Below the pieces are notes generated by a model. It was given only the letters and a program-made list of their open reading frames with translations. It did not search any database and was not told the DNA's origin. The position numbers and the translations under genes were made by a program. This document shows, piece by piece, positions 17,393-24,131 of a stretch of 64,000 bases of DNA. The first letter of the stretch is position 1; the number at the start of each line of letters is the position of its first letter. This DNA is from Pseudomonadota bacterium (GTDB taxonomy: Bacteria > Desulfobacterota > Desulfobulbia > Desulfobulbales > Desulfurivibrionaceae), in assembly GCA_018830485.1 (NCBI GenBank), contig JAHJRQ010000015.1, forward strand, positions 248,001-312,000. Reading direction: 5' to 3'.

Positions 17393-17431
17393 AAAAGCGC
17401 TGGTTGACGTAGTCGACCAGCGCTTTTTTTT
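17393..17431 (+). terminator. Terminator of pilA
   Basis: A 16-bp stem (17393-17408 with 17412-17427, one G-T pair, 3-nt loop) ends in an uninterrupted T tract. It is placed 23 bp after the pilA stop. It is strong enough to isolate pilA from the ABC genes. Confidence 0.9.
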
Positions 17432-17546
17432 GCCATCCCTTTCAGGCTTGCACTACATAATAAAGTACGAGGGGACGCTCCTTGCTATCTTTCTATCCCC
17501 CCATTTTTTCATTTGACTTCCTTTGTAGGCCTTGTAACATTTCTGC

Positions 17547-18290
17547 ATGATTACATTTAATACTGCTTCAAAGACCTATGCGAAAGAGCTTACAACCGCA
17601 GCGCATACCGCACTTGCTGCCATCTCTTTTTCTGTCTCCCGAGGAGAAACCCTGGGCCTTATCGGCGCAAACGGCGCTGGGAAAAGTACGGCTATAAAGC
17701 TGCTCATGGATTTTATCCGACCGGATACGGGTTCCATCTCGATCTTAGGATCATCTCCGAAAAATCCAGAAATCCGCCGCCGGATCGGCTACCTGCCGGA
17801 AACCGCCAATTTTCCCTCGAACCTTACCGTCCTTGATATGCTGCGCTTCACCGGCCAAGCCTGCAACATGGTACGCCAGGAGATTTGCCTCGCCTCTGAA
17901 AAATGGCTCCGCCGTCTTGGCCTCTGGGAAGCACGAAAAAGACCTCTCCGCAATTACTCCAAAGGCATGCAACAGCGGGCCAATTTTGCCATCGCCCTGC
18001 TCAATGAGCCGGAACTACTGATCCTCGACGAACCCATGAGCGGCTTAGACCCCATTGGCCGGGCCGATATTCTCGCACTCATTACTGAACTGAAGGGCGA
18101 GGGAAGGACCATCCTCTTCTGTTCGCATATCCTGGAAGATGTGGACCGACTGGTGGACCGGGTTCTGGTGCTGCACCAAGGACAAAAAATCTTTGAAGGC
18201 CAACCCCACTTATTGGCGGAGCAACAGGGATGCCCCACCTTTGTTGAGGGGTATCTCCACCTTGTGCAGCAGGTGACTAAAAATGACTAA
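17547..18290 (+). CDS. ABC transporter ATP-binding protein, PilH-like
   Basis: 247 aa. Walker A GANGAGKSTAIKLL (about 42-50), Q-loop region replaced by IGYLPET, signature NYSKGMQQRANFAIAL and Walker B LLILDEPMSGLDPIGR, then the H-loop FCSHILEDVDRL. This is a CcmA/ABC-2 type cassette. It overlaps the permease gene by 8 bp. In Myxococcus xanthus pilA is followed by pilG, pilH and pilI, an ABC system needed for pilus assembly or export. The arrangement here (pilA, ATPase, permease, exported protein) matches it in content, so a PilH-like role is inferred, not proven. Confidence 0.82.
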   Translation: MITFNTASKTYAKELTTAAHTALAAISFSVSRGETLGLIGANGAGKSTAIKLLMDFIRPDTGSISILGSSPKNPEIRRRIGYLPETANFPSNLTVLDMLRFTGQACNMVRQEICLASEKWLRRLGLWEARKRPLRNYSKGMQQRANFAIALLNEPELLILDEPMSGLDPIGRADILALITELKGEGRTILFCSHILEDVDRLVDRVLVLHQGQKIFEGQPHLLAEQQGCPTFVEGYLHLVQQVTKND

Positions 18291-19110
18291 CGCCTTAAAG
18301 CGCATAAGCGCCCTTGCCCGACTCGTACTGATCGACGGTCTTCGCCGTCACGCGCTCATAGGCCTCATCGTCCTAGCCGTGGCGGCCCAGGCCGGGGCGC
18401 TCCTGTTCTTTGAATTCATCCCCCGCGACATCGGTCGGGCCTCCAGTGACTTCATCCTCTCCCTGGCCTGGCTTTCTGGCTTTATCTTCCTTTTTTTCCA
18501 CGGGGTGCAGGTTATTGCCCTGGACGAGGAAAGAAAGGTTATCTATTCCCTGCTGGCGCGGCCTATCTCGCGGGGTGAATATGTCCTCGGCATCTTTACC
18601 GGCCTTGCCGGACTCCTCCTGCTGCTGAACCTGCTTCTGTGCGGACTGGGCTTTGGCTCCCTGATGATTATTAAACAGATGGTGGACCCAGCGTACTTCA
18701 ACCAGTTCAACATGGCACCTTACCTGCTGTCCTGGTTCGGCCTTGTTGCCATGGAGCTGATGCTGCTTTCCGTTATCCTCCTGTTTTCCGGTTTGATTCG
18801 CGGCAGCTTTCCGGTGCTGCTCATTTCTCTTTCCTTTTATGCCATCTGCTCCGGGTTGCCCGTAGTGCGCGAGGCCACGGTCCAGAGTGCCGCAAAAGAA
18901 GGCGCTCAACCGATATTAGAAAATCTGCTGCGGTGGATGACCGCATTTTTTCCGAATTTTGACCGGCTGGATTTCAAAAACATGATCGCCTCTACCACCC
19001 CGCTACCGGATCTCTCACTCATGCTGGTCAACTTCGGAATAACCCTCTCCTATGTTGGCCTATTTCTCTGGCTTGCCTGCCTTGTCTACCAGCGCAGGGA
19101 CCTGCAATGA
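18283..19110 (+). CDS. ABC-2 type permease, PilI-like
   Basis: 275 aa with about six hydrophobic segments: near 22-42 (LIGLIVLAVAAQAGALLFF), 58-78 (SLAWLSGFIFLFFHGVQVIA), 100-128 (FTGLAGLLLLLNLLLCGLGF), 145-170, 178-200 and 250-270. This is an ABC-2 permease layout. Conserved LARPISRGEYVLG after helix 2 is the usual motif (YSLLARPISR). It is sandwiched between the ATPase gene (8-bp overlap) and the next gene (4-bp ATGA overlap). Likely forms the membrane channel of the cassette. The substrate is unknown. The PilI comparison rests only on position. Confidence 0.8.
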   Translation: MTNALKRISALARLVLIDGLRRHALIGLIVLAVAAQAGALLFFEFIPRDIGRASSDFILSLAWLSGFIFLFFHGVQVIALDEERKVIYSLLARPISRGEYVLGIFTGLAGLLLLLNLLLCGLGFGSLMIIKQMVDPAYFNQFNMAPYLLSWFGLVAMELMLLSVILLFSGLIRGSFPVLLISLSFYAICSGLPVVREATVQSAAKEGAQPILENLLRWMTAFFPNFDRLDFKNMIASTTPLPDLSLMLVNFGITLSYVGLFLWLACLVYQRRDLQ

Positions 19111-19940
19111 GCATCAGGCTACCTCTGTTTTTCCTCCTGCTTTTCTGCTATGGAACTTTCTTTTCCCTCCAAGAGGCCCGTTTTTCCGCAAGCAGCCAAC
19201 AGCTTGCCCACCCTTTGCCTCCGACAATCCAGAAAATAGCCCTCGGCTATCTTCGCCAACTGGGCGGGGAAATGCAGTTCATCAAGGCCAGCGTCTTTTA
19301 TGGCGGAGTAAAGCCGGGCCGCGATCCGCTGGAATATGCAGACCCTCTTACCCAACACTTTACCGCCGCCGCCACCCTGCATCCGCACTTCATCGACACA
19401 TATTTTCTTTGCCAAGCAGCCCTACCCCATATCAACAATGATTACGCCCGGTACGCAAACACCGTGCTTGCCCAGGGAATTACCGCACTGCCGGACAACT
19501 TTGTGCTGCCTTTTTTTGCCGGATTCAACCACATGTACTACCTTGACGAACCTCTAGAGGCTGCACAACTCTTTCACCTTGCCGCCGCAAAGCCAAATGG
19601 CCCCATCATGCTAGAGCATCTTGCCAACATCCTCTCGGCCGAAGGGGGGAATATTTACGCCGCTCTGATTGGGTTGCGGGGATTATACGCTAACGAAAAA
19701 GATGAACAGGTCAAAAACCGGTATGCCGAGGAAATCATTGCCTTTGAAAAAGCGGTTACGGTTCTTGAGGCCATACGCCGCCACGAAAAAATAAAAGGGA
19801 CGCCCCCTGCCGCCTTAAACGATCTCGTCCCGGAGTATCTGCCCGCGATCCCTGATATCGGTCCGATTTTCACACTCGAATGGAAGCCGCCTCATCTTGG
19901 CGTTGTGCGGGTTGCGAAGAAAAAAAACCCACGTCGATGA
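19107..19940 (+). CDS. Exported helical-repeat protein of the pilus ABC cassette (PilG-like)
   Basis: 277 aa with an N-terminal hydrophobic signal or anchor (LPLFFLLLFCYGTFFSL). The middle region (about 40-215) is rich in paired amphipathic helices such as EAAQLFHLAAAKPNGPIMLEH and AALIGLRGLYANEKDEQVKN, suggesting TPR-like repeats. The C-terminal segment HEKIKGTPPAALNDLVPEYL resembles the end region of some pseudopilin-type proteins. It overlaps the permease gene (ATGA). PilG of Myxococcus is a non-ABC partner of PilH/PilI, so an equivalent role is plausible. No enzymatic motif is seen. Confidence 0.72.
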   Translation: MSIRLPLFFLLLFCYGTFFSLQEARFSASSQQLAHPLPPTIQKIALGYLRQLGGEMQFIKASVFYGGVKPGRDPLEYADPLTQHFTAAATLHPHFIDTYFLCQAALPHINNDYARYANTVLAQGITALPDNFVLPFFAGFNHMYYLDEPLEAAQLFHLAAAKPNGPIMLEHLANILSAEGGNIYAALIGLRGLYANEKDEQVKNRYAEEIIAFEKAVTVLEAIRRHEKIKGTPPAALNDLVPEYLPAIPDIGPIFTLEWKPPHLGVVRVAKKKNPRR

Positions 19941-20084
19941 CCTTTTGCCGGGGTTATTGCTCCCCGGCAAGATTGTTGAAATCGCAAAAAGCCGCGATCA
20001 CAACGGGTATTCGCTGGTAACTTGTTGATTTTGTGTTGCGACTCTGTGGCCTTTTTCCTTTTTTGCGAGTGCATCAAAATTAAT

Positions 20085-20373
20085 GGACTCGTAACAACTG
20101 CCCTTCGACATGCTCAGGCCGAACGGAAATTGTCTTAATATGTCCTGATTAGCGCTAATCTTCCGCTGGACACTAAAAGTGTCATTCCCGAAGCGCTTCT
20201 AATCGGGAATCCAGTTTCTAACTGACCGAAATCATGGATCCCCGATAAAGACATTCGGGGATGACGGATTTACTGCGGAAGATTAGCGCTAATCAGGTAA
20301 TATATTGATATTCCGTTCGCGCTGAGCCTGTCGAAGCACTTGTCTGAAGCAAATTTCGAGTTGTTACGCGTCC
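20085..20373. repeat. Nested palindromic repeat element, about 290 bp
   Basis: Four nested inverted-repeat pairs share one centre: 20085-20099 with 20359-20373 (14 of 15), 20103-20128 with 20311-20336 (23 of 26), 20144-20166 with 20275-20297 (23 of 23), and 20181-20192 with 20254-20265 (11 of 12). The second pair carries the TTCGACAGGCTCA-type core also found at 33042-33116. The innermost pair is of the GTCATTCCCG type also found at 23510. Confidence 0.88.
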
Positions 20374-20424
20374 AGCAAAATTCATCTATTGCACGCTCCC
20401 CACCCGGCTTTCCCATTGGGACTT

Positions 20425-20462
20425 GCTATTTTGTAAATTGAATTGCCAATCTACAAAATAGC
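20425..20462. promoter_or_regulatory. Inverted repeat upstream of the DUF4143 ATPase gene
   Basis: 16-bp arms (20425-20440 and 20447-20462, 15 of 16 matching, 6-bp spacer) built on CTATTTTGTA. The distance to the start codon is 15 bp, where an autoregulatory operator would sit. It lacks a T tract, so a terminator is less likely. Confidence 0.5.
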
Positions 20463-20477
20463 TGCTAACATACCATC

Positions 20478-21647
20478 ATGATTACAAGAAAAGCCGTCGA
20501 CACAATTCTGCGGTTGTGCAAGGGATTTCCCGTTTTGGCCATTACCGGCCCACGTCAATCGGGAAAAACAACCTTGGCACGGACGGTTTTTCCCGAAAAG
20601 CCCTATGTATCCCTGGAAGACCCCGATACCCGCGCCTTTGCCGATACTGACCCAAGGGGTTTTCTGGGCCGCTATCCTGACGGTGCGATCCTTGACGAGG
20701 TTCAACGCTGTCCGGACCTGTTCTCCTATATCCAGACCATTGTTGATCAGGACCAGAGAATGGGGCTGTATATTCTGACCGGTTCTCAGCAGTTCGGCCT
20801 TCGCTCAAAAATCACCCAATCCCTGGCGGGGCGCGTCGGCATGGTGCAATTGCTGCCATTCAGCCACGGCGAACTCGTTGACGCAGGACGGGCCCATGCC
20901 GAGCTGGAAACGGCGATTTATACCGGCTCCTACCCTCCCCTCTATGACAGGGCGGTTTCCCCGGCCGACTGGTACCCCGGTTACGTCAGCACCTATGTGG
21001 AACGGGATCTCCACCAGTTGATTCAGGTTCGGGATCTGAAAAGCTTTCAACTGTTCCTGCGCATGTGTGCGGCCAGAACCGGGCAGTTGCTGAATCTTTC
21101 CTCCCTGGCCAACGATTGCGGAATTACCCATAATACAGCGAAAGCCTGGCTCTCCGTGCTCGAAGCAAGCTACATTGTTTTTTTGCTGCAACCCCATTAC
21201 CGAAATTTCAACAAGCGGTTGATCAAATCGCCCAAGCTCTATTTTTTCGATACCGGCCTTGTTTCGTGGCTGTTGGGGATCAAGGAGCACCGTCAGATAA
21301 CGATTCATTCCTTGCGGGGAGCCCTCTTTGAAACCTGGGTCGTGGCCGAGCTTATCAAGGGGAGATTAAACCGCGGGCTGCAACCGAATCTGTATTTCTG
21401 GCGAGATAGTACGGGCAATGAGGTTGACGTGCTGGCCGAACAGGGGGAACGTCTGCTTCCCATAGAGATTAAATCCGGACAAACGGTTACCGCCGATTAC
21501 TTTGCCGGCCTGAACAAGTGGCTTCAACTTGCCGCAGACAGCTCAGGGCCCGCCCATCTTGTCTATGCAGGAGATAACAGCCAGCAAAGGGCGCGGGTCA
21601 ACGTGATCCCGTGGCGGAATATCTCTATCCTGGCGGAGCAGCTTTGA
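20478..21647 (+). CDS. AAA ATPase with C-terminal DUF4143 domain
   Basis: 389 aa. Walker A GPRQSGKTTLAR (about 24-35) and Walker B AILDEVQRCPDL (about 68), sensor LTGSQQFGL, then the DUF4143 region with FFDTGLVSWLLGI (about 255), RGALFETWVVAELIK and YFWRDSTGNEVDVLAEQ. The E/D-x-D...EIKSG pattern (LLPIEIKSGQT near 330) is the PD-(D/E)XK-like nuclease remnant of this family. These proteins are widespread, horizontally mobile and of unsettled function. It sits alone, flanked by repeats and a toxin-antitoxin pair, which suggests transfer. Start supported by position and by the palindrome just upstream. Confidence 0.9.
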   Translation: MITRKAVDTILRLCKGFPVLAITGPRQSGKTTLARTVFPEKPYVSLEDPDTRAFADTDPRGFLGRYPDGAILDEVQRCPDLFSYIQTIVDQDQRMGLYILTGSQQFGLRSKITQSLAGRVGMVQLLPFSHGELVDAGRAHAELETAIYTGSYPPLYDRAVSPADWYPGYVSTYVERDLHQLIQVRDLKSFQLFLRMCAARTGQLLNLSSLANDCGITHNTAKAWLSVLEASYIVFLLQPHYRNFNKRLIKSPKLYFFDTGLVSWLLGIKEHRQITIHSLRGALFETWVVAELIKGRLNRGLQPNLYFWRDSTGNEVDVLAEQGERLLPIEIKSGQTVTADYFAGLNKWLQLAADSSGPAHLVYAGDNSQQRARVNVIPWRNISILAEQL

Positions 21648-21731
21648 TATATCTGCCGTTGAAAATGGCGGTTACGGGGCTTGAAAGAAAAAGAGAGGCG
21701 CGGCCAAAAGGATTGAGGATGGATCCCAGCC

Positions 21732-22004
21732 TTAATGCCCGCCATAGACCTTGCTTCTGTGGCCGATCATCAGGACAAGAACCAAAACTTTTTCATCCTG
21801 AATGTCGCAGATGAGTCGATACGCCCCAACCCGATACTTCCACCGGTCAAGCAATTCCCTGCGCAGCGGGGCGCCATGCCGACGCGGATCTTCTTCCGGG
21901 GCGATCTTCTCCCGCAGATACCGCACAATCTCAATCTGTGCCTGCCGGTCAAGCTTGGCCAACTGTTTTTTGGCGGTACCCGTTACTTCAATCCGCCAGA
22001 CCAA
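21732..22004 (-). CDS. RelE/ParE-family toxin
   Basis: 90 aa from a TTG at 22004 (VWRIEVTGTAKKQLAKLDRQ...), preferred because GGAG lies 8 bp upstream. An ATG at 22022 adds six residues without a ribosome site. Family features: AKKQLAKLDRQAQIEIVRYL helices, WKYRVGAYRLICDIQDEKVLVLVLMIGHRSKVY, matching the RelE mRNA-cleaving core, with conserved Arg and the terminal Tyr. It overlaps the antitoxin end by 17 bp. Expected to cleave mRNA in the ribosomal A site when the antitoxin is degraded. Confidence 0.88.
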   Translation of the reverse strand: MVWRIEVTGTAKKQLAKLDRQAQIEIVRYLREKIAPEEDPRRHGAPLRRELLDRWKYRVGAYRLICDIQDEKVLVLVLMIGHRSKVYGGH

Positions 22005-22212
22005 GCTCGCGCTCCAATTCATCAAGAGTAAAGGCCCGCTCCTGCCCCGATTCGACACGCTTCAGTATCTCGTCGGAAAGATACGCGGCTTCCAGATCGT
22101 CCAGATGTTCGAGTATGGCCTCGCGGGCGTAAAATGATTTTGAGCGGCCTGACCTCTTGGCCAGAGCAGCCAGCCGTCGCTCGATTTCTTCCGGTAAACG
22201 CAGTGCTAGCAT
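21988..22212 (-). CDS. RelB-type ribbon-helix-helix antitoxin
   Basis: 74 aa from ATG 22212, with AAGGAG 7 bp upstream. The MLALRLPEEIERRLAALAKRSG start is a ribbon-helix-helix DNA-binding domain, followed by SKSFYAREAILEHLDDLEAAYL and an acidic C-terminal TLDELERELGLAD that would wrap the toxin. It precedes and overlaps relE, the usual antitoxin-first order, and should autorepress the operon. A longer upstream frame exists but has no ribosome site. Confidence 0.87.
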   Translation of the reverse strand: MLALRLPEEIERRLAALAKRSGRSKSFYAREAILEHLDDLEAAYLSDEILKRVESGQERAFTLDELERELGLAD

Positions 22213-22393
22213 GGCATTCTCCTTTTTGCTATACATGTATAATACTATGCCCAATTGAAACTTCAAAGGCCAGTGTGTTTTTCCTTTCAAGCACGATAGG
22301 CCATTCCAAAATGTTGTTGCCTTTGGTATGGTTCCTTCTCATCATAAAATCGACGTCATTCTTACCCAAAACAGAAGTTATAAGTGCTGCCAC

Positions 22394-23437
22394 ATGACAA
22401 CAACCAACAAAACCATTCAAATAAAAGAAATCACCGACGGCCAGGCAATCCACGACCTTTTTCTGGTCCGGGAGATGAGCCGGGGAGAGACCAAGGCTGG
22501 CAAGCCATACCTGAGCCTGGCCCTGATGGACGCCAGCGGCGAGATTTCGTGCCGGGTCTGGGAAAATGCCGATCAGCTCATGGGCGAGTGCCCGAACGGG
22601 GCCATTGTTTTGGTTTCCGGGCAGGCCCAGGCATACAAGGGCATCCTCCAGCTCCGCATCGACTCCCTGAGCCGAGTTGCGGAGAGCGAGGTTGACCTGG
22701 CCCTGTTTGTCCCTTCCACCAAGGGCAATGTCAGCCAGATGGCCAAGGAGCTGGTCAAGCTGGCCACCAGCGTGGAAAACCCTTTTTTGAAAGAGCTGCT
22801 CCTTTCCCTGTTCGGCGAACGCAAGCTCATGGCCGCCATGAAAAAAGCGCCCGCGGCCAAGGCGATGCACCATGCCTATGTGGGCGGGTTGCTGGAGCAC
22901 ACCCTCGCTGTGACCCGACTGGCGGAGAGCGTCTGCACCCTCTATTCAACCCTGGACCGCTCGTTGCTCCTGGCCGGGGCGCTTCTCCACGACATCGGCA
23001 AGCTCAAGGAGTTCAGCTTCGATTCCTTTCCCTTCGACTACACGGACCGGGGCAGATTGGTGGGGCACATGGTACTGGGTATCGAGATGATGCAGGAAAA
23101 AATCAATGAAATCCCAGGCTTTCCGGAAGATCTGGCTGACCGGCTCAAACATCTCATCCTCAGCCACCACGGACGGCATGAGTTCGGCTCCCCCTCCCTG
23201 CCCATGATGCAGGAGGCGTTTGCCTTGAATTTTCTCGATGACCTCGACGCCAAGATCAACTATCTGGATCGCTTGTCCGGGCAGGTAAAAGGCGAGGGGT
23301 ATCAGTGGACGGAGTTCCAGCGCAACCTGGAACGGTTTCTTTTTGTGCGGGGCCATCAGGCTGAAGATGGCTTGCCCTCCGATCAGGGGCAGGATAATGG
23401 GGTTGACCCGCGCCAGCGCTCGCTTTTTGGGCTGTAG
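22394..23437 (+). CDS. YhaM-like 3'-5' exoribonuclease, OB and HD domains
   Basis: 347 aa. The N-terminal OB-fold (about 1-100: VREMSRGETKAGKPYLSLALMD, ISCRVWENAD) is followed by an HD phosphohydrolase domain, with HAYVGGLLEHTLAV, LLHDIGKLKEF and LSHHGRHEFG giving the metal-binding H...HD...HH...D pattern. This OB-HD order and length are those of Bacillus YhaM and relatives, which degrade RNA (and ssDNA) 3'-5' with Mn2+. Start codon choice (22394) is by family length, as no strong ribosome site is visible. It stands alone, and a repeat element follows. Confidence 0.85.
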   Translation: MTTTNKTIQIKEITDGQAIHDLFLVREMSRGETKAGKPYLSLALMDASGEISCRVWENADQLMGECPNGAIVLVSGQAQAYKGILQLRIDSLSRVAESEVDLALFVPSTKGNVSQMAKELVKLATSVENPFLKELLLSLFGERKLMAAMKKAPAAKAMHHAYVGGLLEHTLAVTRLAESVCTLYSTLDRSLLLAGALLHDIGKLKEFSFDSFPFDYTDRGRLVGHMVLGIEMMQEKINEIPGFPEDLADRLKHLILSHHGRHEFGSPSLPMMQEAFALNFLDDLDAKINYLDRLSGQVKGEGYQWTEFQRNLERFLFVRGHQAEDGLPSDQGQDNGVDPRQRSLFGL

Positions 23438-23488
23438 GCGCAAACACGGCGAGTAATCTGTTTTCACAATCTATTCAGTCACACGAGG

Positions 23489-23624
23489 CTCTTGCACAAT
23501 GACCAATATGTCATTCCCGAGTGTTTTTATCGGGAATCCATTTTTGTAAATTCAGTGCGTTATGGATTCCCGCCTACGCGGGAAGGACAATTATTGAGCT
23601 TCATTCGTCATTTTGCACGAGGTT
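23489..23624. repeat. MITE-like palindromic element, about 135 bp
   Basis: The ends are inverted copies of one another (about 20 bp, CTCTTGCACAATGAC against the reverse complement of GTCATTTTGCACGAG). The inside holds GTCATTCCCG, TCGGGAATCCA and ATGGATTCCCGCC, a palindromic set. Related to the core of the 20085-20373 element. Confidence 0.7.
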
Positions 23625-23632
23625 CACACAAC

Positions 23633-23668
23633 AAAAAAAGGGCATCTCAACGAGACGCCCCTTTTTTG
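23633..23668. terminator. Bidirectional terminator
   Basis: The 9-bp stem GGGCATCTC/GAGACGCCC (one mismatch, 3-nt loop, 23640-23660) has an A run before and a T run after, so it can work in both directions. It lies between the YhaM-like gene and the convergent glycine-zipper gene. Confidence 0.8.
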
Positions 23669-23694
23669 TGTCTGCAATTCCAAATTATTGCCGA

Positions 23695-24021
23695 TCAATC
23701 GTCGTGGCCATGGCCCTTACGATGCTTGTAATGGCCGCGATGCCGGCCATTGTCATGGTGGCCGCCTTCAACAACCACTACCTTTTCCCGCACCACCGTT
23801 TTGTTATCCGAGGTGGCAATCGCAGCGCCTGTTGCGCCGCCTAAGCCGGCCCCCACAATAGCGCCGGTCTTGCCGCCGACCGCGGAGCCAACCGCGGCCC
23901 CAGCCGCGCCGCCGATGGCGCCGCCGAGCACGGCCTTGCCATCGATACCCTCGGCCAAAGCCGAGGTAGAGATACTGGAAATCATCACGCTTAACGCCAA
24001 AATTCCCACTCGCTTCATCAT
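23695..24021 (-). CDS. Glycine-zipper exported protein with a His-rich tail
   Basis: 108 aa. Signal peptide about 1-23 (MMKRVGILALSVMISSISTSALA). Residues about 28-68 are a glycine zipper: GGAIGGAAGAAVGSAVGG, TGAIVGAGLGGATGAAI, with Gly/Ala spaced for helix packing, as in Gly-zipper_2 / outer-membrane lipoprotein-like proteins. The C-terminal tail HHDNGRHRGHYKHRKGHGHDD is rich in His and may bind metal. No lipobox is seen. It may form oligomeric membrane-associated structures, but the role is unknown. Terminator just downstream and a gene-poor gap to purL. Confidence 0.82.
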   Translation of the reverse strand: MMKRVGILALSVMISSISTSALAEGIDGKAVLGGAIGGAAGAAVGSAVGGKTGAIVGAGLGGATGAAIATSDNKTVVREKVVVVEGGHHDNGRHRGHYKHRKGHGHDD

Positions 24022-24131
24022 GATTCGGTCTCATCAAAAAGATTACACGAAATCGCTTGCGCCAACAGGCGGCAAGCGGACTCAATCACGCATTGATATA
24101 CCATTTCACCGCACAGCCGTAAATATTTTCC

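Larger units (their letters stand above)
19941..20477. other. Repeat-filled intergenic region
   Basis: No gene is seen in these 537 bases. The region is dominated by a nested palindromic repeat (20085-20373) and ends with an inverted repeat (20425-20462) before the next gene. Both are listed separately. Confidence 0.7.

Noticed and set aside
20085-20373. A transposon with a transposase
   Set aside because: No open frame of transposase type lies inside the repeat, so it can only be a non-autonomous element.
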